Shown: in pieces, positions 43,597-54,739 of the stretch
Position numbering within the stretch: position 1 is the stretch's first letter
Layout: every line of letters starts with the position of its first letter
NCBI GenBank assembly: GCA_036936605.1
Contig: JAUPFV010000004.1
Location: 140,474,973-140,538,972 of the forward strand
Length of the DNA: 64,000 nucleotides
DNA from: Limnanthes douglasii subsp. nivea
Taxonomy: Eukaryota; Streptophyta; Magnoliopsida; Brassicales; Limnanthaceae
Direction of reading: 5' to 3'
Notes under the pieces: generated by a model
What the model saw: only the letters and a program-made list of their open reading frames with translations
Told to the model about the DNA's origin: nothing
The model's database searches: none
Translations under genes and position numbers: made by a program

Positions 43597-43597
43597 T

Positions 43598-43900
43598 CTA
43601 ATAATTGTATAGTATTCTATTACTCCTCCAAGTTGGCGCATGTAAGAGAGAAATGTCCAACCTGGGAAGCAATACATCGAACCGATTCTTGTTGAGTGCT
43701 TTAGTAAAGATATATGTCAACTGAGCATAAGTGGAAATATGAGAATATGTAATTAGACCACGGATGTATTCATCCCGCACAGAATCAAGCTCGATGTGCT
43801 TGGTACATTAATGGAAAATGGGGTTTGCGACAATATGTAATGTTGCAGTGTTGTCCCAATAAACTTGTATACGACCTCTATTGATCGCTAGAAAATCAAG
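43598..43900 (-). pseudogene. Ty1/copia RNase H C-terminal fragment
   Basis: The minus strand reads DNTATLHIVANPIFH, a stop, CTKHIELDSVRDEYIRGLIT, then YAQLTYIFTKALNKNRFDVL and DISLLHAPTW. This is the end of copia RNase H (NPxFHxRTKHIExD... QLADxFTKAL... HAPT). Only this tail is present. It is of a different copia type from the element at 53320-58243. Confidence 0.75.
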
Positions 43901-43920
43901 AAGGCTTTTTAGCCATTACT

Positions 43921-44296
43921 CAAAAAACTTTCTAGAGAAATTTGCACTATTATCTTCAAATTTGTTCTTGAATAGTTTTATGTGCACAACCAGAATTCTA
44001 AGAGAGTATATTTTTGGATCGTGGGACACGTGTCACAATCCGATTTGACCTACCATCTGTTTTTCTTCCTAGATCAGTGCTCCCACTAAGCCTAGAAAGT
44101 GACCTAGGCATTTAATTTTTTCACACGTCTGCGCCATCTTTAATCATTGCCAGACCTCTTCAAATCCTCCTAGGTAACAACCACTTCTTTCTAGTGTTGT
44201 ATAAATCACTTTTCATTATTCCATTGTCTTCATTACTCAAAAAACTTTCTAGAGAAATTTGCACTATTGTCTTCAAACTTGTTCTTGAATAGTTTT
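43921..44296 (+). promoter_or_regulatory. aORF-B promoter, with a duplicated leader
   Basis: G-box in GGGACACGTGTCACA (CACGTG at 44027-44032), TATAAAT at 44200-44206, then CTTTCTAGAGAAATTTGCAC before the ATG at 44297. A near copy of the leader, from AAAAAACTTTCTAGAG through TTTTATGTGCACA, also occurs upstream at 43922-43988, a local duplication of about 65 bp. Confidence 0.6.
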
Positions 44297-46600
44297 ATGT
44301 GCACAGCCGGAAACGTACTTGTGAAAGGCGGCTGGTTGAACTTATCAGAGCTAGAAAAGGCAAGAAAAGTCGAAATGGAGAATCGTATTGCTGCTGGTCT
44401 CTCAGTCTCCCCAAGCAAAAACTCTAGTAAACCAACCCAGGAAGCTAACCAAGGGTCATCCTCATCTAGAAATCCAAAACCCAAACAATTATTCAAACCA
44501 AGTCTCTCTCCACTCCCCTCAGGCTCTTCTGTTCAGGAGTCCCAGCGCTCTACTTCCAAGGATAAAACAGTTTCGAGTGTTAGAAAATCCTCCACTTTCT
44601 TAGCCATGGGTTCAGACATCGAGAAGTCCTCAGAAATATCAACTCAACGTCGAACGACTCGTCTGGTTAAATACCAAACAACTACTTCACTGCGAAAGCC
44701 CTCCAGATCGGAGGTATCTAAGGCAACATCAAAAGATAAACCCTCCGGATCAGAGGCATCTAAAATAGCCCTAAAGGCGAAGTCCTCCGGATCCTAACCT
44801 TAACCGGATACTAGGCCTTCGGAAACAACAGGCGCACACTCATCCAAACAGCCTTTGGTGCCAGAAGCTGATCCCCTCCCACCCACAACAACTGATAAAC
44901 CTTCTACAGGGATGGAAGAAGTGATGGAAGACAGTATCGAAGAAGCCCCCTTCAAAACTGAAGCGTCAGGCCAAACCGGGGATGCTGCTTCTCATAGATA
45001 GGGTAAAGGAAAACTCAAGGTCTGGTTGACTCACCCAGATCTTCCGGCGTGCCTAGAGAGCAAGGTAGGCCCTTGCTTCAAACACGTCACCGTTAAATAT
45101 TTGTTGGCCTTACAGAATATAAACTACGTCTACACCCATACTGTTGAATTGGGCCGGATTCGGACGAAATGGGGGATCCCAGAGTCAGTGAAGGTAAGGA
45201 TACCTGTCACTCCAGAGACTCCGATGGACTGCAGACTCAATGAGGTGGTCATCTTCTCCGAGGTGCTAAACTAGGGACTCTGGTTCCCTTTGGACACATA
45301 GATTGTCAGGTATTTCCACCTGGTGAAGCTCTTCCCAAGCCAGCTAAGTCTAAACGCCTGGTATTATCTCCTTCCAGGGCCAAAGCTCCCAGCAAGATAA
45401 AAGGGAAGAAGAAGAAAGCTGCAGCAGAATCGGTCCAAGCTGCCACAAAAGGGACTGGTTCGGGGAACCCAAGGGGAATCGATGCTGCCTTACTCAAAGT
45501 AGTAGAGGCTGAGACCGTTAGGGAGGCAGGAGAATCACAAAACCCACCAAAGCCTCCCGTAAAGGACCGGAAGAGAAAAACAAGAAGTGACGAAAAAGCG
45601 GCCAAAAAGAAGAAGGTCACCTTAGGAGAAGAAATAATTCTTCGTCCTTCGGAGCTTGGCCTCCACCAGCCCCAGCCGATCCCACTCTCCAAGAGAAGAT
45701 CCCAACAGGTCTGCAATCCGAAGAGGATACTGGGGGAGGAATTGACGGAGTGGACATTAGTGCCCTTCAAGAAATTGATTTGTACTTCAATGACTCTGAG
45801 AAGGATGATTTTGCAGGCCCCTTCCGCCCTTCAAGCTCTGCTAACATGGTAACCTATAATGGTATGTCATTCACCGTCTCCGGAGAACAAGATATTGTGG
45901 CCTATTCCCTTCTTGGTCATATTCAGCCAGTGTTTGATCTAGAGAGGCAAGTGAAAAACCAGAGTACACTCATCAACACCCTCACTACTGACAAAGAGTC
46001 TCTATCTACCAATATTTTCAATGCCAATCAGAGCATAAAAGAACTGAAGAAGGAGATAGAAGCTCTGAGAAAGGACAATGAAGATCTATCAACCAAGCTG
46101 GTCACTTCAGAGACTGCTAGTACAACTAAGTGATCCGTTTGGAAAACGATCTCTTAACATTAAGGGACGACCTGAAGACCAAATATTGTGTCATTCAGAC
46201 CTTGTCCAGTGAGAAGACTTCCCTAGAAGGTACTGTGTCTAAGGTGACCAAAGAGAAAGAAGACTTGGAGAAGTAACAGGAACAAACTATTCAGGACAGC
46301 ATTGATAAATATACCAACAAGGTGATAGACTCATTGGAGGTAAGATATGCTGAGGTTAAGTCTAACATGGTGCTGCTCTTCCATGAAATGTTTCTGAAGA
46401 GGACCATTGGTCCCTTTTGGAAATTTGTGGACTATGATGAGATCCATTTCATACTATGGCTGCTGGGACAAGTATAATTATACTAGTGGGATAGATTCCA
46501 CCACTGATGAAGAGGAAGGAACTGGTGAGAGTTCGAGTGTCGAACTCAAAATTCCCAAGAAAGGAGGTGACGAAGGAAAATTCGAAGGGAACAAGCCCTA
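44297..46600 (+). pseudogene. Antisense ORF copy B of retrotransposon 2
   Basis: The ATG at 44297 (MCTAGNVLVKGGWLNLSELE) aligns with the start of copy A; the earlier in-frame ATG at 44267 lies in the leader. Stops occur at about 44795 and beyond. The conserved domain (ESKVGPCFKHVTVKYLLALQ, RTKWGIPESVKVRIPVTPET) runs to LSLNAW at about 45360. It then jumps to the later basic segment (RAKAPSKIKGKKKKAAAE), an internal deletion that removes the intron-bearing part kept in copy A. The C-terminal coiled coil (VKNQSTLINTLTTDKESLST; KELKKEIEALRKDNEDLSTK), lost from copy A, is present from 45750. Several frameshifts; nonfunctional. Confidence 0.78.
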
Positions 46601-47142
46601 AGGTTTTAAACATCTTTTGTTTTCTTAATTTTGTGAACAGTTGAAGTCCTTGGATGGCCAAGGTATTTTGTAATGTTATCCGGGTTGACTCCGGATGTGT
46701 GTTTTGAAATACTTAAAGTCCATGGATGGCCAAGGCATATTTTGTATCTTCTTATTCGGTTAAAGTCCGAAGGGTTTATTTATCAAATCTTTCTTTGTTT
46801 AACACTGTCTTTCCCTTTAATTTTAATGGCTAATGTTTAAATAACCCCAACTATTTCAGAAGTGTTATAGTGAGAGTGTTTAATATCTTTGATGACATAT
46901 GTTTAATGGTCACTATCCAACCATATTTATCCGATCTACCAAAGATCCAAAACGTTGAACTAGTGATTTATACTTGAATTGAATTATAGTTAAAACACAC
47001 CGAATATTATAAGAAGGCATCACGTTTTATCGAATGAAAAAACCAGACACCTCATTAAAACCTCCCCGCGCCACCAGGGTAGGAAAAAGTAGGCCCCCTA
47101 ATATTTACATTTATATCTAACAAGTAAATATTTACACAACTT
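46601..47142. other. Spacer between aORF-B and integrase of retrotransposon 2
   Basis: No gene. A 70-bp unit around GAAGTCCTTGGATGGCCAAGG and TCCGG is roughly duplicated at 46640-46790. At 47045-47092 lies the block shared with retrotransposon 1 (minus strand TACTTTTTCCTACCCTGGTG followed by GCGCGGGGAGGTTTTAATGA). Confidence 0.6.
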
Positions 47143-48673
47143 TTATTCTAGATATAACCTGAGATGCTCAATATTCCATGGGTGCTTCAAAACCCTCCTT
47201 TACTTGTCTTGAAGCTTATATATCCCAGGCTTAAGCTTTTCGGAGACCTCATATGGACCTTCCCAGTTTGGAGCCAGCTTACCGAACTGCTTCTCTTTAG
47301 TGTGTATGAAAACTTCCCTCAAAACTTTATCTCCTAGTTGGAAATATCTTCTCTTGACCTTAGAAGCAAACCTGCTCCTCATCAAACCTTGGTAGTGGGC
47401 TGTTCTAAGATGAGCTTTAACCCTTCTCTCTTCTATTAAGTCCAACTCCTTCCTAATTGCTATCTCATTAGCCTGTTTGGAATAGTTATGGACCCTGTAT
47501 GATGGTAGGATAACCTCAATGAGGGTAATGTCATCCATCCCTTACACCAAAGCAAAAGGATATTCTTGTGTAGCAGCCCGATGAGTAGTTCAGTATGCCC
47601 ATAAAACTTCTTGCAGATTTCTTGTCCATTTCTCAGCTGCCCCTTTCAAGTTCTTTTTTAATCAGGATAAAATAGTCATATTGACAACTTCAACCTGTGC
47701 GTTCGCTTGTTGATGGAAAAGAGAAGAGAAACAACGTTGAATGCATCTAGAGGCACAAAAACTCTCCATATCCTTGTTATCAAACTAGGGCCCGTTATCT
47801 GTAGTAATTTTCTGAGGAATCCCAAATCTGCAACATATATTGGACAAGATGAATTTTATAATAGCTTTTGAAGTGGTTCCTGCCAAAGGAGCTGCCATAG
47901 GTACTGTGGGCACATGAATTTCATTGCCATACCTTTGACATTGATCACACTTCTTCACTATTTATTTAGCATCTTCCATTATAGACGGCCAATAGTACCC
48001 AACCAACAATACTCTCCGGGTTAGTGCCCTGTAGCCACAATGAGCTGACCCTTCACAATCGTGTAGTTCATATAAAACAGTTTGAGATTCTTCAACCCCC
48101 AAACAACGCAGGAAAGGTCTACTGAAAGATTTTTTATAAAGCACTTGCCTTATGATAAAAAACCCACGAGCCTTGTGCTTAAGTTTTCTTGCTACAAATA
48201 TATTGAAGAAGGGGAAATATCCAATCTCTAGGTTGGGCTACTTGTATACTCAAGCTTTCCTCCTCTTCTTTGTTCTGGCTTAACTGTATGGATGGGCATT
48301 ATTGTACATGAATCCAAGGGTAGGACTCAAAATATGCTATGGTTGCCAAGGAATCTGCCAGTGTATTTTCTAATCTAGGAATATGCTCATAACAAACACT
48401 TTTGAAATGGGCTGCCACCTCTTTAAGGACCAGTAAGTATTTGATCAGCTGTTCCTTTTTTGCCTCAGATTGTCCCTGAAAATGATGAATAAGAAGCTGT
48501 GAATCACTCATCAACCTGACTATTTTAGCCCCACATAGAAAGGCTAATATTAGACCAGCTATAACTGCTTCATATTCAAACTCATTGTTAGAAGCCCTGA
48601 ACCCAAAGCATATAGCATGGTACATTTTATCACCGTACCGAGAGGTTAGGCAAATTCCAGCTCCACAACCCAT
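47143..48673 (-). pseudogene. Archaeal-type RNase H and integrase of retrotransposon 2 (core deleted)
   Basis: RNase H part: FGFRASNNEFEYEAVIAGLI and LMSDSQLLIHHF (48299-48673). Integrase zinc part: SAHCGYRALTRRVLLVGYYW and CDQCQRYGN. After EIHVP the frame runs straight into MAAPLAGTTSKAIIKF at about 47900. The usual DxWGxDLVGPL...VDYFSKW stretch with the first catalytic Asp has been deleted. Later blocks TTDNGP and the C-terminal KVLREVF...PNWEGPYEV and NIEHLRLYLE remain, with stops. It ends at the TAA at 47143-47145. Confidence 0.85.
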
Positions 48674-48706
48674 TGTGTTTGATCCACCATCAGTCCGGAC
48701 TACCCA

Positions 48707-50140
48707 TTATTTTTTAGTTTTTCCTTCTGAAACTTGATTGGAACTCATATCCAGATTGAATTCTACTAGGAAATCAGCAACAGATTGAGCCTTGATAACA
48801 GTTCGTGGGGTGAAATCAATGTCATAATCACCCAACTCTACTAACCACTTGGTCATCCTGCTAGATATGTCTGCTTTCTGAAGAACATTCTTCAATGGGA
48901 AAGACGTTCAGACAATGATGGAATGAGATTGAAAATACGTCCTCATCTTCCTTACAGAAGTCACCAAGGCTAATGCCAGCTTTTCAAGCTTCAGGTACCT
49001 CTTCTCAGCATCTATCAGGCTTTTGCTGATGTAGTACACCAGACGAGGGTAATTTTCCACATCTCTTACCAACATTGCACTTATAGTCCATTCTGACACA
49101 GCCAAGTATACATACAGTGTTTCTCCTTGTATGGGCTTAAAAAGGGTCTTTGGTGAAGACAAGTGTTTCTTTATTTGATCAAAAGCTTGGCTGCATTGTG
49201 GAGACCAATTAAATTCTTTAGCACTCTTCAAGGTTTGAAAAAATGGACCACATTTATCTGAAGATCTTCAAATAAAACGATTCAAAGTAGCCAACCTTCC
49301 AGTAAACCTTTGGCCTTCTTTAATATTCTAGGGAGGATCCATTTCTAATAGGGAATTCAACTGATCCGGATTGAGCTATATCCCTTTCTCACTTATTACA
49401 TACCCCAAAAAGTTTCCGGATCGAACACCAAAGACAAATTTTTCTGGATTCAATTCCAAATTCACCATTGTCAGATTGGCAAAAGTTTCCCGAAGGTCAA
49501 TTATATGCAACTCCTCCTCCAGGCTTTTAACCATCATGTCATCTATGTACACCTCTATATTCCTGCCAATCTGGTTAGCAAATGTCTTGTTTACTAGCCT
49601 CTGGTAAGTTTCCCCAGCATTCTTCAACCCAAAAGGCATCACCTTATAACAATGGAGACCCCTGTCCATAACAAACATAGTATGATCTTGGTCCTTCAGA
49701 TCCATCTAAATCTGGTTGTACCCAGAGAAGGCATCCATGAAGGACAATAACTTGTTGCCAGACGTTGAGTCCACCAACTGGTCTATCCGGGGTACTGGAT
49801 AAAGATCTTTTGGCCAAGATCTGTTGAGGTCAGTAATACACATACGCCATTTCCCGTTCTTTTTCTTAATCAACACTAGATTGGCTGTCCACAAAGGATA
49901 CTGAGACTCCTTTATGTGCCCCATCTTAGTAAGTCGGTCCACTTCTTGGACTATTACATCAGCTTTCTCCTTAGAAAAAGGCCTCATCTTCTGCACAATA
50001 GGTGCAACATCACTCTGATTTGATAGTTTGTGAGAGATAATATTTACAGGCACTCCAGTTACATCACCATTGTACCAAGCAAAAATATGTTGATTGTGTG
50101 ACAAAAAGGACAACAATTTTTTCTTTAATTCTGGCGCCAT
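48707..50140 (-). pseudogene. Reverse transcriptase and RNase H of retrotransposon 2
   Basis: RT blocks: KKNGKWRMCITDLNRSWPKD, LLSFMDAFSGYNQI, then VMPFGLKNAGETYQRLVNKT, and the intact active site VYIDDMMVKS (about 49540-49570). RNase H: GETLYVYLAVSEWTISAMLV, YYISKSLIDAEKRYLKLEKL. Stops at 49705/49706, 49370 and 48900 split it. Part of the inter-domain region around 49232-49375 is in broken frames. Confidence 0.85.
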
Positions 50141-50159
50141 TTGGAGCCAATCTTGACAC

Positions 50160-51315
50160 TTCCACCCTCTGCCAGGGAGTGGGTTTCAACTTTTTCAACC
50201 GGTATTAAAACACCAGGGGCCTCTCTAGGGTCATCAATCTCATCCTCCCCCTCAGAAGGCCCCAATAACTGCTAATCTTCATTGATTCAAACCGCTCCTA
50301 AATTTTTAGGAGCAAGTGCAGTTGCATAGCAATCCCTTGCTATCTTCTTACTACTTCGGACAACACCCACTTGTCCTTGAACCGCATACTTCAAACACTA
50401 ATGGACTGTTGAGGCCACAACATGCACTCTAGATAACCAGGACCTCCCAAAGATTGCATTATAACATGTGGGGCAGTCTACCACAACAAATAACAATCTG
50501 ACCATATTTTTGAAAGGACCCTTGCCCAATATGACCTTTTCCTCAAACTCCCCAATTACATCTGCAGAGCTCCCTGTGAAGCCCACAATGGTTATGTTTG
50601 ACCGCTGAATAACGAACGGATTTTTCATCTGCTTGTAAGAACTTAAAAAGAGGATGTTTGCCGAACTGCCTGCGTCTGTCAGAATTCGTTTGATATCATT
50701 GCCCCCAATAGATGCTCCTATCACCACATCATCCGCATGAGGCCACGAAATATTTCTAAAATCATCCTCATAAAAAAATATGAACGGAAAAGGGGTTTGA
50801 GACTGATTAGAAGACATGCCTCCCTCGATCTGAGCAGCCAGGGAGTGAACATGCCTCTTCCTTGATGAAAGAGTTGGCACTGTCATGGTATCTCCTCCAA
50901 ATATAGTAAGTGACTCTAAGAAATTAATGAGTCCGGACACCGTCTTAGTTTGCTCTGTTATGACCCCTATTTTGTTCCGGGTTGGATCAGGATCCAAGTA
51001 CTCTGAATCAACATCAAATCTTTCAAGGATCACCATTTCCCCTTTTGGAGCAGACCTCCCTGCATTGTTCATAGGGCTAGTCCGGGGAGCATTGTCAGGC
51101 CTATTTCCACTTCTTCTCTTGACAAAAGCTCCCAGCTTGCATCTTTCAATGAGATTCTGTACCTCCTGCTTCAAAGCGATGTAGTCTTGGGTGTTATGGC
51201 CAATATCATAGTGATACTGGCCAAAACAAGTATTATGACTTTCTCTAGGAGATTGTAGTGCTGCTGCTTTCTGAAAATGGACCTCATCCTTGGTCTTGTC
51301 ATAGATTGTGGCCAC
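50160..51315 (-). pseudogene. gag zinc-knuckle region and protease of retrotransposon 2
   Basis: CFGQYHYDIGHNTQDYIALK corresponds to the C-x2-H-x4-H-x4-C knuckle of this lineage with the first spacing altered and the last Cys replaced by Tyr. Protease follows with RILTDAGSSANILFLSS, where the catalytic DTG has become DAG, then IVGFTGSSADVIGEF and NAIFGRSWLSRVHV. The open frame is 50398-51315. The tail to 50160 is broken. Confidence 0.82.
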
Positions 51316-51627
51316 ATTCTCTTTTAGTTATGCAAACCAATTTGGTTGAATCCAATGACCTCTCTTACTCCTTGGTTGCTGGCTCTAAGATGGATTTGGG
51401 TTGGATTGAGTCTGTTTAGCCCTGTTGGACCTTTGTCCAATCTCTTTAGCTTTGTATCCAGACTGGTTTTGGTTTTGAACTATTGGGGCAGACCTCACCT
51501 GACGGTGTACCCTGGTTTTCTTAGTTTCATCCACATTGATCTGCTTTCCCACCTGGTTTAACACACCACCCCAAGTCATGACGTTTTTCTTGGTCACTGA
51601 ATCAGCTAAATTCCCAAGATTCAGCCC

Positions 51628-52626
51628 TTATCTTAAAGAAGCAATTGCCACATGTTCGAAGCAATATGCTAACCCATTCTTGGTATATACTAATCGACTT
51701 ATATAATCCTTTAAGGACTCATTTGGCTCTTGGGCATAATGAATAATAGTATCTCCATTTCCCTTCACCTCCTTACTCCCCACAAACTTCCTTCGGAAGG
51801 CAACCCAGAATGTATCAAAGTTTCTGATACAACCCTGAGGTAAACTGTTGTACCATTTAAGAGCAGTCCCTGTAAAAGATTGGGAGAAGGCTCTACACAG
51901 AAGTTTTTCATCATCGTCAAAATTCATCATGAAGTTCTTAAACTGTTCCAGATGATTATCGGGATCTTTACTCCCATCATACTTCTCCATTTTGGTATTG
52001 TCAAGCCTATTGGGTAGGTTTCCGGACAGTATCTTGGCAGACAATGGTGATCATCTCCAATTCCTACTACGACTGAAGATTGTGTCTTCATTTGGTGTTG
52101 TAAAAATACATGGTTCATCATGGAAAGCAAAAGGATCGATCAACAACTGATCCACATGCATGTGACAGTGGCTGTGAGATGACCCTTTGCCCAAATGCCT
52201 TTTAAGTCTCCCATGCATATCTCTTTATCTTTAATATTTTTTTAACTAATTTTTGTTTTTTCCTGGACCTCCCTTCATCACTGCTTGATGACAAAGAATC
52301 TTCAAGATTATCCTCGTTCGAAGAGCTATTGGAGGACTCAGAATCTGAATTTCCACCGGCTTAGACCGGTGAGACTTCTTAGAACTGACATGGGTCTTTT
52401 TTGTACTTAAATGAGTCTTTGCTGATGGATCATTCTCCCTTGGATTTTCAGTATGATTGATGGATGACGCCTTTGACATCTCCTTCAAACCCATGTCTAC
52501 TTTTTTAATGGCCTTCAACGCTTCTATTTCTGCTCTCAACTTGTCTCGTTCCTCGGTGGTGTACTTATTGTTTTCCCCAACTACCTCCACCACAGGTGGT
52601 GGAATTGCTTGCTCGTTCGGATCCAT
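51628..52626 (-). pseudogene. gag of retrotransposon 2
   Basis: The start at 52626 (MDPNEQAIPPPVVEVVGENN) is the first ATG after the primer site. The N-terminal part is charged and Ser/Lys-rich (52246-52626). The capsid-like domain is open at 51628-52044, with LPNRLDNTKMEKYDGSKDPD and CRAFSQSFTGTALKWYNSLP. Frameshifts separate the parts, and the stretch 51316-51627 before the knuckle is also broken. Confidence 0.83.
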
Positions 52627-52677
52627 CCAAACAGGTCTTTTCTACTGGTTTTGAATGCAAGATTCAGGCAATGTCTT

Positions 52678-52696
52678 CTCCCACTGTGGTCGCCAA
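52678..52696 (-). promoter_or_regulatory. tRNA primer-binding site of retrotransposon 2
   Basis: The minus strand reads TTGGCGACCACAGTGGGAG, of the TTGGCG type used by this lineage. It lies 17 bp inside the assigned LTR end, so the LTR border at 52714 may be a few bases off. Confidence 0.65.
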
Positions 52697-52713
52697 TTTG
52701 GTTTGGTTTATTT

Positions 52714-53078
52714 TGAGGTGAGGGTAATTTTGTAAAGTGTTTTAGAAAGTAAATAGAGTATTAAGTGTTTTGATATAAAGTAGTGAGAGATTTGAGTAGC
52801 CTGGTTGTATGAAATGTTCATTACCCTCATTAATGAAAGTCGTTGGGGTATTTATACCCTTAATTAAGGACCCATGGGATTTCAGGTCAAGTTATGGAAC
52901 CGGGTCAAGTTTAACGACCCATTAACTTATTAAGCTGATTATCACATAGCTTAGTCAAAAGGTGTTTAGGTGTTTCTTTAATTTTGTCCTGTCTGGATAG
53001 TTCAGTGGCACGTTTATATCCGAATTTCCCTTATCCTGATAACATAGTAAGCTGTTACTGGATAATCCGAACTCATCA
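52714..53078 (-). repeat. 5' LTR of retrotransposon 2
   Basis: 365 bp, starting TGAGGTGAGGGTAAT and ending CGAACTCATCA on the plus strand. It shares several blocks with 38670-39112 but lacks the 21-bp tandem units. Confidence 0.78.
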
Positions 53079-53319
53079 ACAATTACCAATTCGATGCCTC
53101 AAAGCACGCAACAAATTATTCCACCCTGGTGCACGATGTAATAAGTGTTTACTTTACACTTTTCCAGGATATTACACCTCAAATCAATAAGAATATGTTT
53201 CATGACATGCTCTTTAGTGTGTATACGCTTCCACCAAAATCCAAACCGGAATACCCAATGATCTCCAGTTTATCCGACTTTCAGAATGTCGATATGTACC
53301 TATTTATTCCTTACGAATA
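53079..53319. other. Short unassigned stretch between elements
   Basis: AATTACC at 53081-53087 repeats the left edge of retrotransposon 2, so the sequence after it is the pre-insertion neighbour. One plus frame is open through HDVISVYFTLFQDITPQINK for 64 residues, but no family is recognised. Confidence 0.4.
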
Positions 53320-54340
53320 CTAGAGTTCCCTTTTAACTGATTTCCAGTGATCCATGCATGGGTTACTAACATATCTTCCCAACATATTTACAACAAAGCC
53401 AATGTCCAATCTAGTACAAAATTGAGCATACATTAAACTCCCAACTACCGAAGCATAAATGACCGTTTTCATTTCCTCAATATCAAGTTTTGTCTTAGGA
53501 AATTGACCTATACTAAGTTTGTCACCTTTGCTATAGGGGTACTTAGGGGTTTCCAATCTGCCAATTCTTAACATTGCGACACACTTTCAATGTAACCCTT
53601 TTGTAATAATCCAAGAATACCACGAGAGCGATCCCGATGTATCTGGATTCCTATTAAACCTCGCTTCACCAAGATCCTTCATATTAAACTTGTCTGATAG
53701 AAATATTTTTGTAGTGTGTAACAATTCCTTATTGTTCGAGGAAAGCAATATGCCATCCACATATAATATAAGAAATATGAAATTACTCCCACTGAACTTG
53801 TGATACAGACAATCCTCAACCAAGTTGATCTCAAAGTCATAAGAGACTATCACCTCAAGGAATTTGTGATACCATTGACGAGAGGTTTGTTTAAGCCCAT
53901 ATACAGATTTTTTAAGCTTGTAAACCAGATCTTTTGAGTTACTTTCCATAAAGTATTCTGGTTGCACCATATAGATCATTTCCTCATTATTACCATTGAG
54001 AAAAGTAGTCTCAACATCCATTTGATGAAGCTCAAGGTCAAAATGTGCAACTAATGCGATGATTGTTCTAAAAGAATCCTTTGTTGATACCGGAGCGAAG
54101 GTTTTGTTAAAATCAATCCTTTCACGCTGATTATAACATTTCGCTACAAGACGTGTTTTATGTCTTTTCACATTACCTAGGGAATCACGTTTGCTTTTGT
54201 AATCCCATTTACAACCAATTGCCTTTTTCCCTTCAGGTAATGGGATAAGATCCCATACCGCATTGTCCTACATTGATTTATACTCTGCCTTCACAACGTC
54301 AATCCACTTCCGAGAGTCAGAACTAGCCATGACCTGTTTG
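53320..54340 (-). pseudogene. copia reverse transcriptase and start of RNase H
   Basis: From about 54290: PLPEGKKAIGCKWDYKSKRD, then KTRLVAKCYNQRERIDFNKT with FAPVS, MDVETTFLNGNNEEMIYMVQ, VYKLKKSVYGLKQTSRQWYH, and the active-site region ILYVDGILLSSNN, where the usual YVDD has become YVDG. At 53320-53574: VIYASVVGSLMYAQFCTRLD and CMDHWKSVKREL, where similarity stops. Confidence 0.87.
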
Positions 54341-54739
54341 TATGATCAGGGATCATCTACAGTTCCAACACATAACTCATCATGCTCCTGAATATACACT
54401 ATAAATTCTGGACCTATAGTATTATTCCTTTCTCTCGTGGACTTACTTAAGGGCACTATTTCCTCTTGTTTCACTTCTTAATGAGGTAGAGTCTGATCGT
54501 TATGAATGATGTCAATTTGATTCCATTGTGGAAGATATTCTAAAGGTTTCTCTTATTCTACCTGGACCATATCTGTATCTTGGTTAGAACCCTAAAGTGG
54601 AGCATCAGTGTTAATTTGAAGATCACCTTGTTCTAATGGGGCCACAATGATTGGCATCACAACCCAATCTTCTGATACCTGAGTATCCCCATTAAAACCT
54701 TCATGGATCTCTATGGATTCTTCCTCAAAATCAACACAT

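Larger units (their letters stand above)
38670..53078 (-). mobile_element. Tat-type Ty3/gypsy retrotransposon 2
   Basis: LTRs at 38670-39112 (3') and 52714-53078 (5') share ends, the CTTAGTCAAAA(A/G)GTGTTTAGG core and GGGTCA(T/A)GTTTAA words, but they are well diverged. The primer site is at 52678-52696, and a purine tract (AAAAAAGGGGCTCC on the minus strand) abuts the 3' LTR. AATTACC occurs at both outer edges (38663-38669, 53081-53087), offset by two bases on the right, and probably marks the target duplication. Gag-pol runs 52626 to 47143 on the minus strand. Two antisense ORF copies (39553-41775 and 44297-46600) lie beyond integrase, separated by AT-rich DNA with a copia fragment. Broken throughout. 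Confidence 0.88.

Noticed and set aside
43598..53574. The copia fragment at 43.6 kb as the missing 3' end of the copia element at 53-58 kb, split by retrotransposon 2
   Set aside because: The fragment lies inside retrotransposon 2, not outside its LTR, and its RNase H motifs look like a different copia type.
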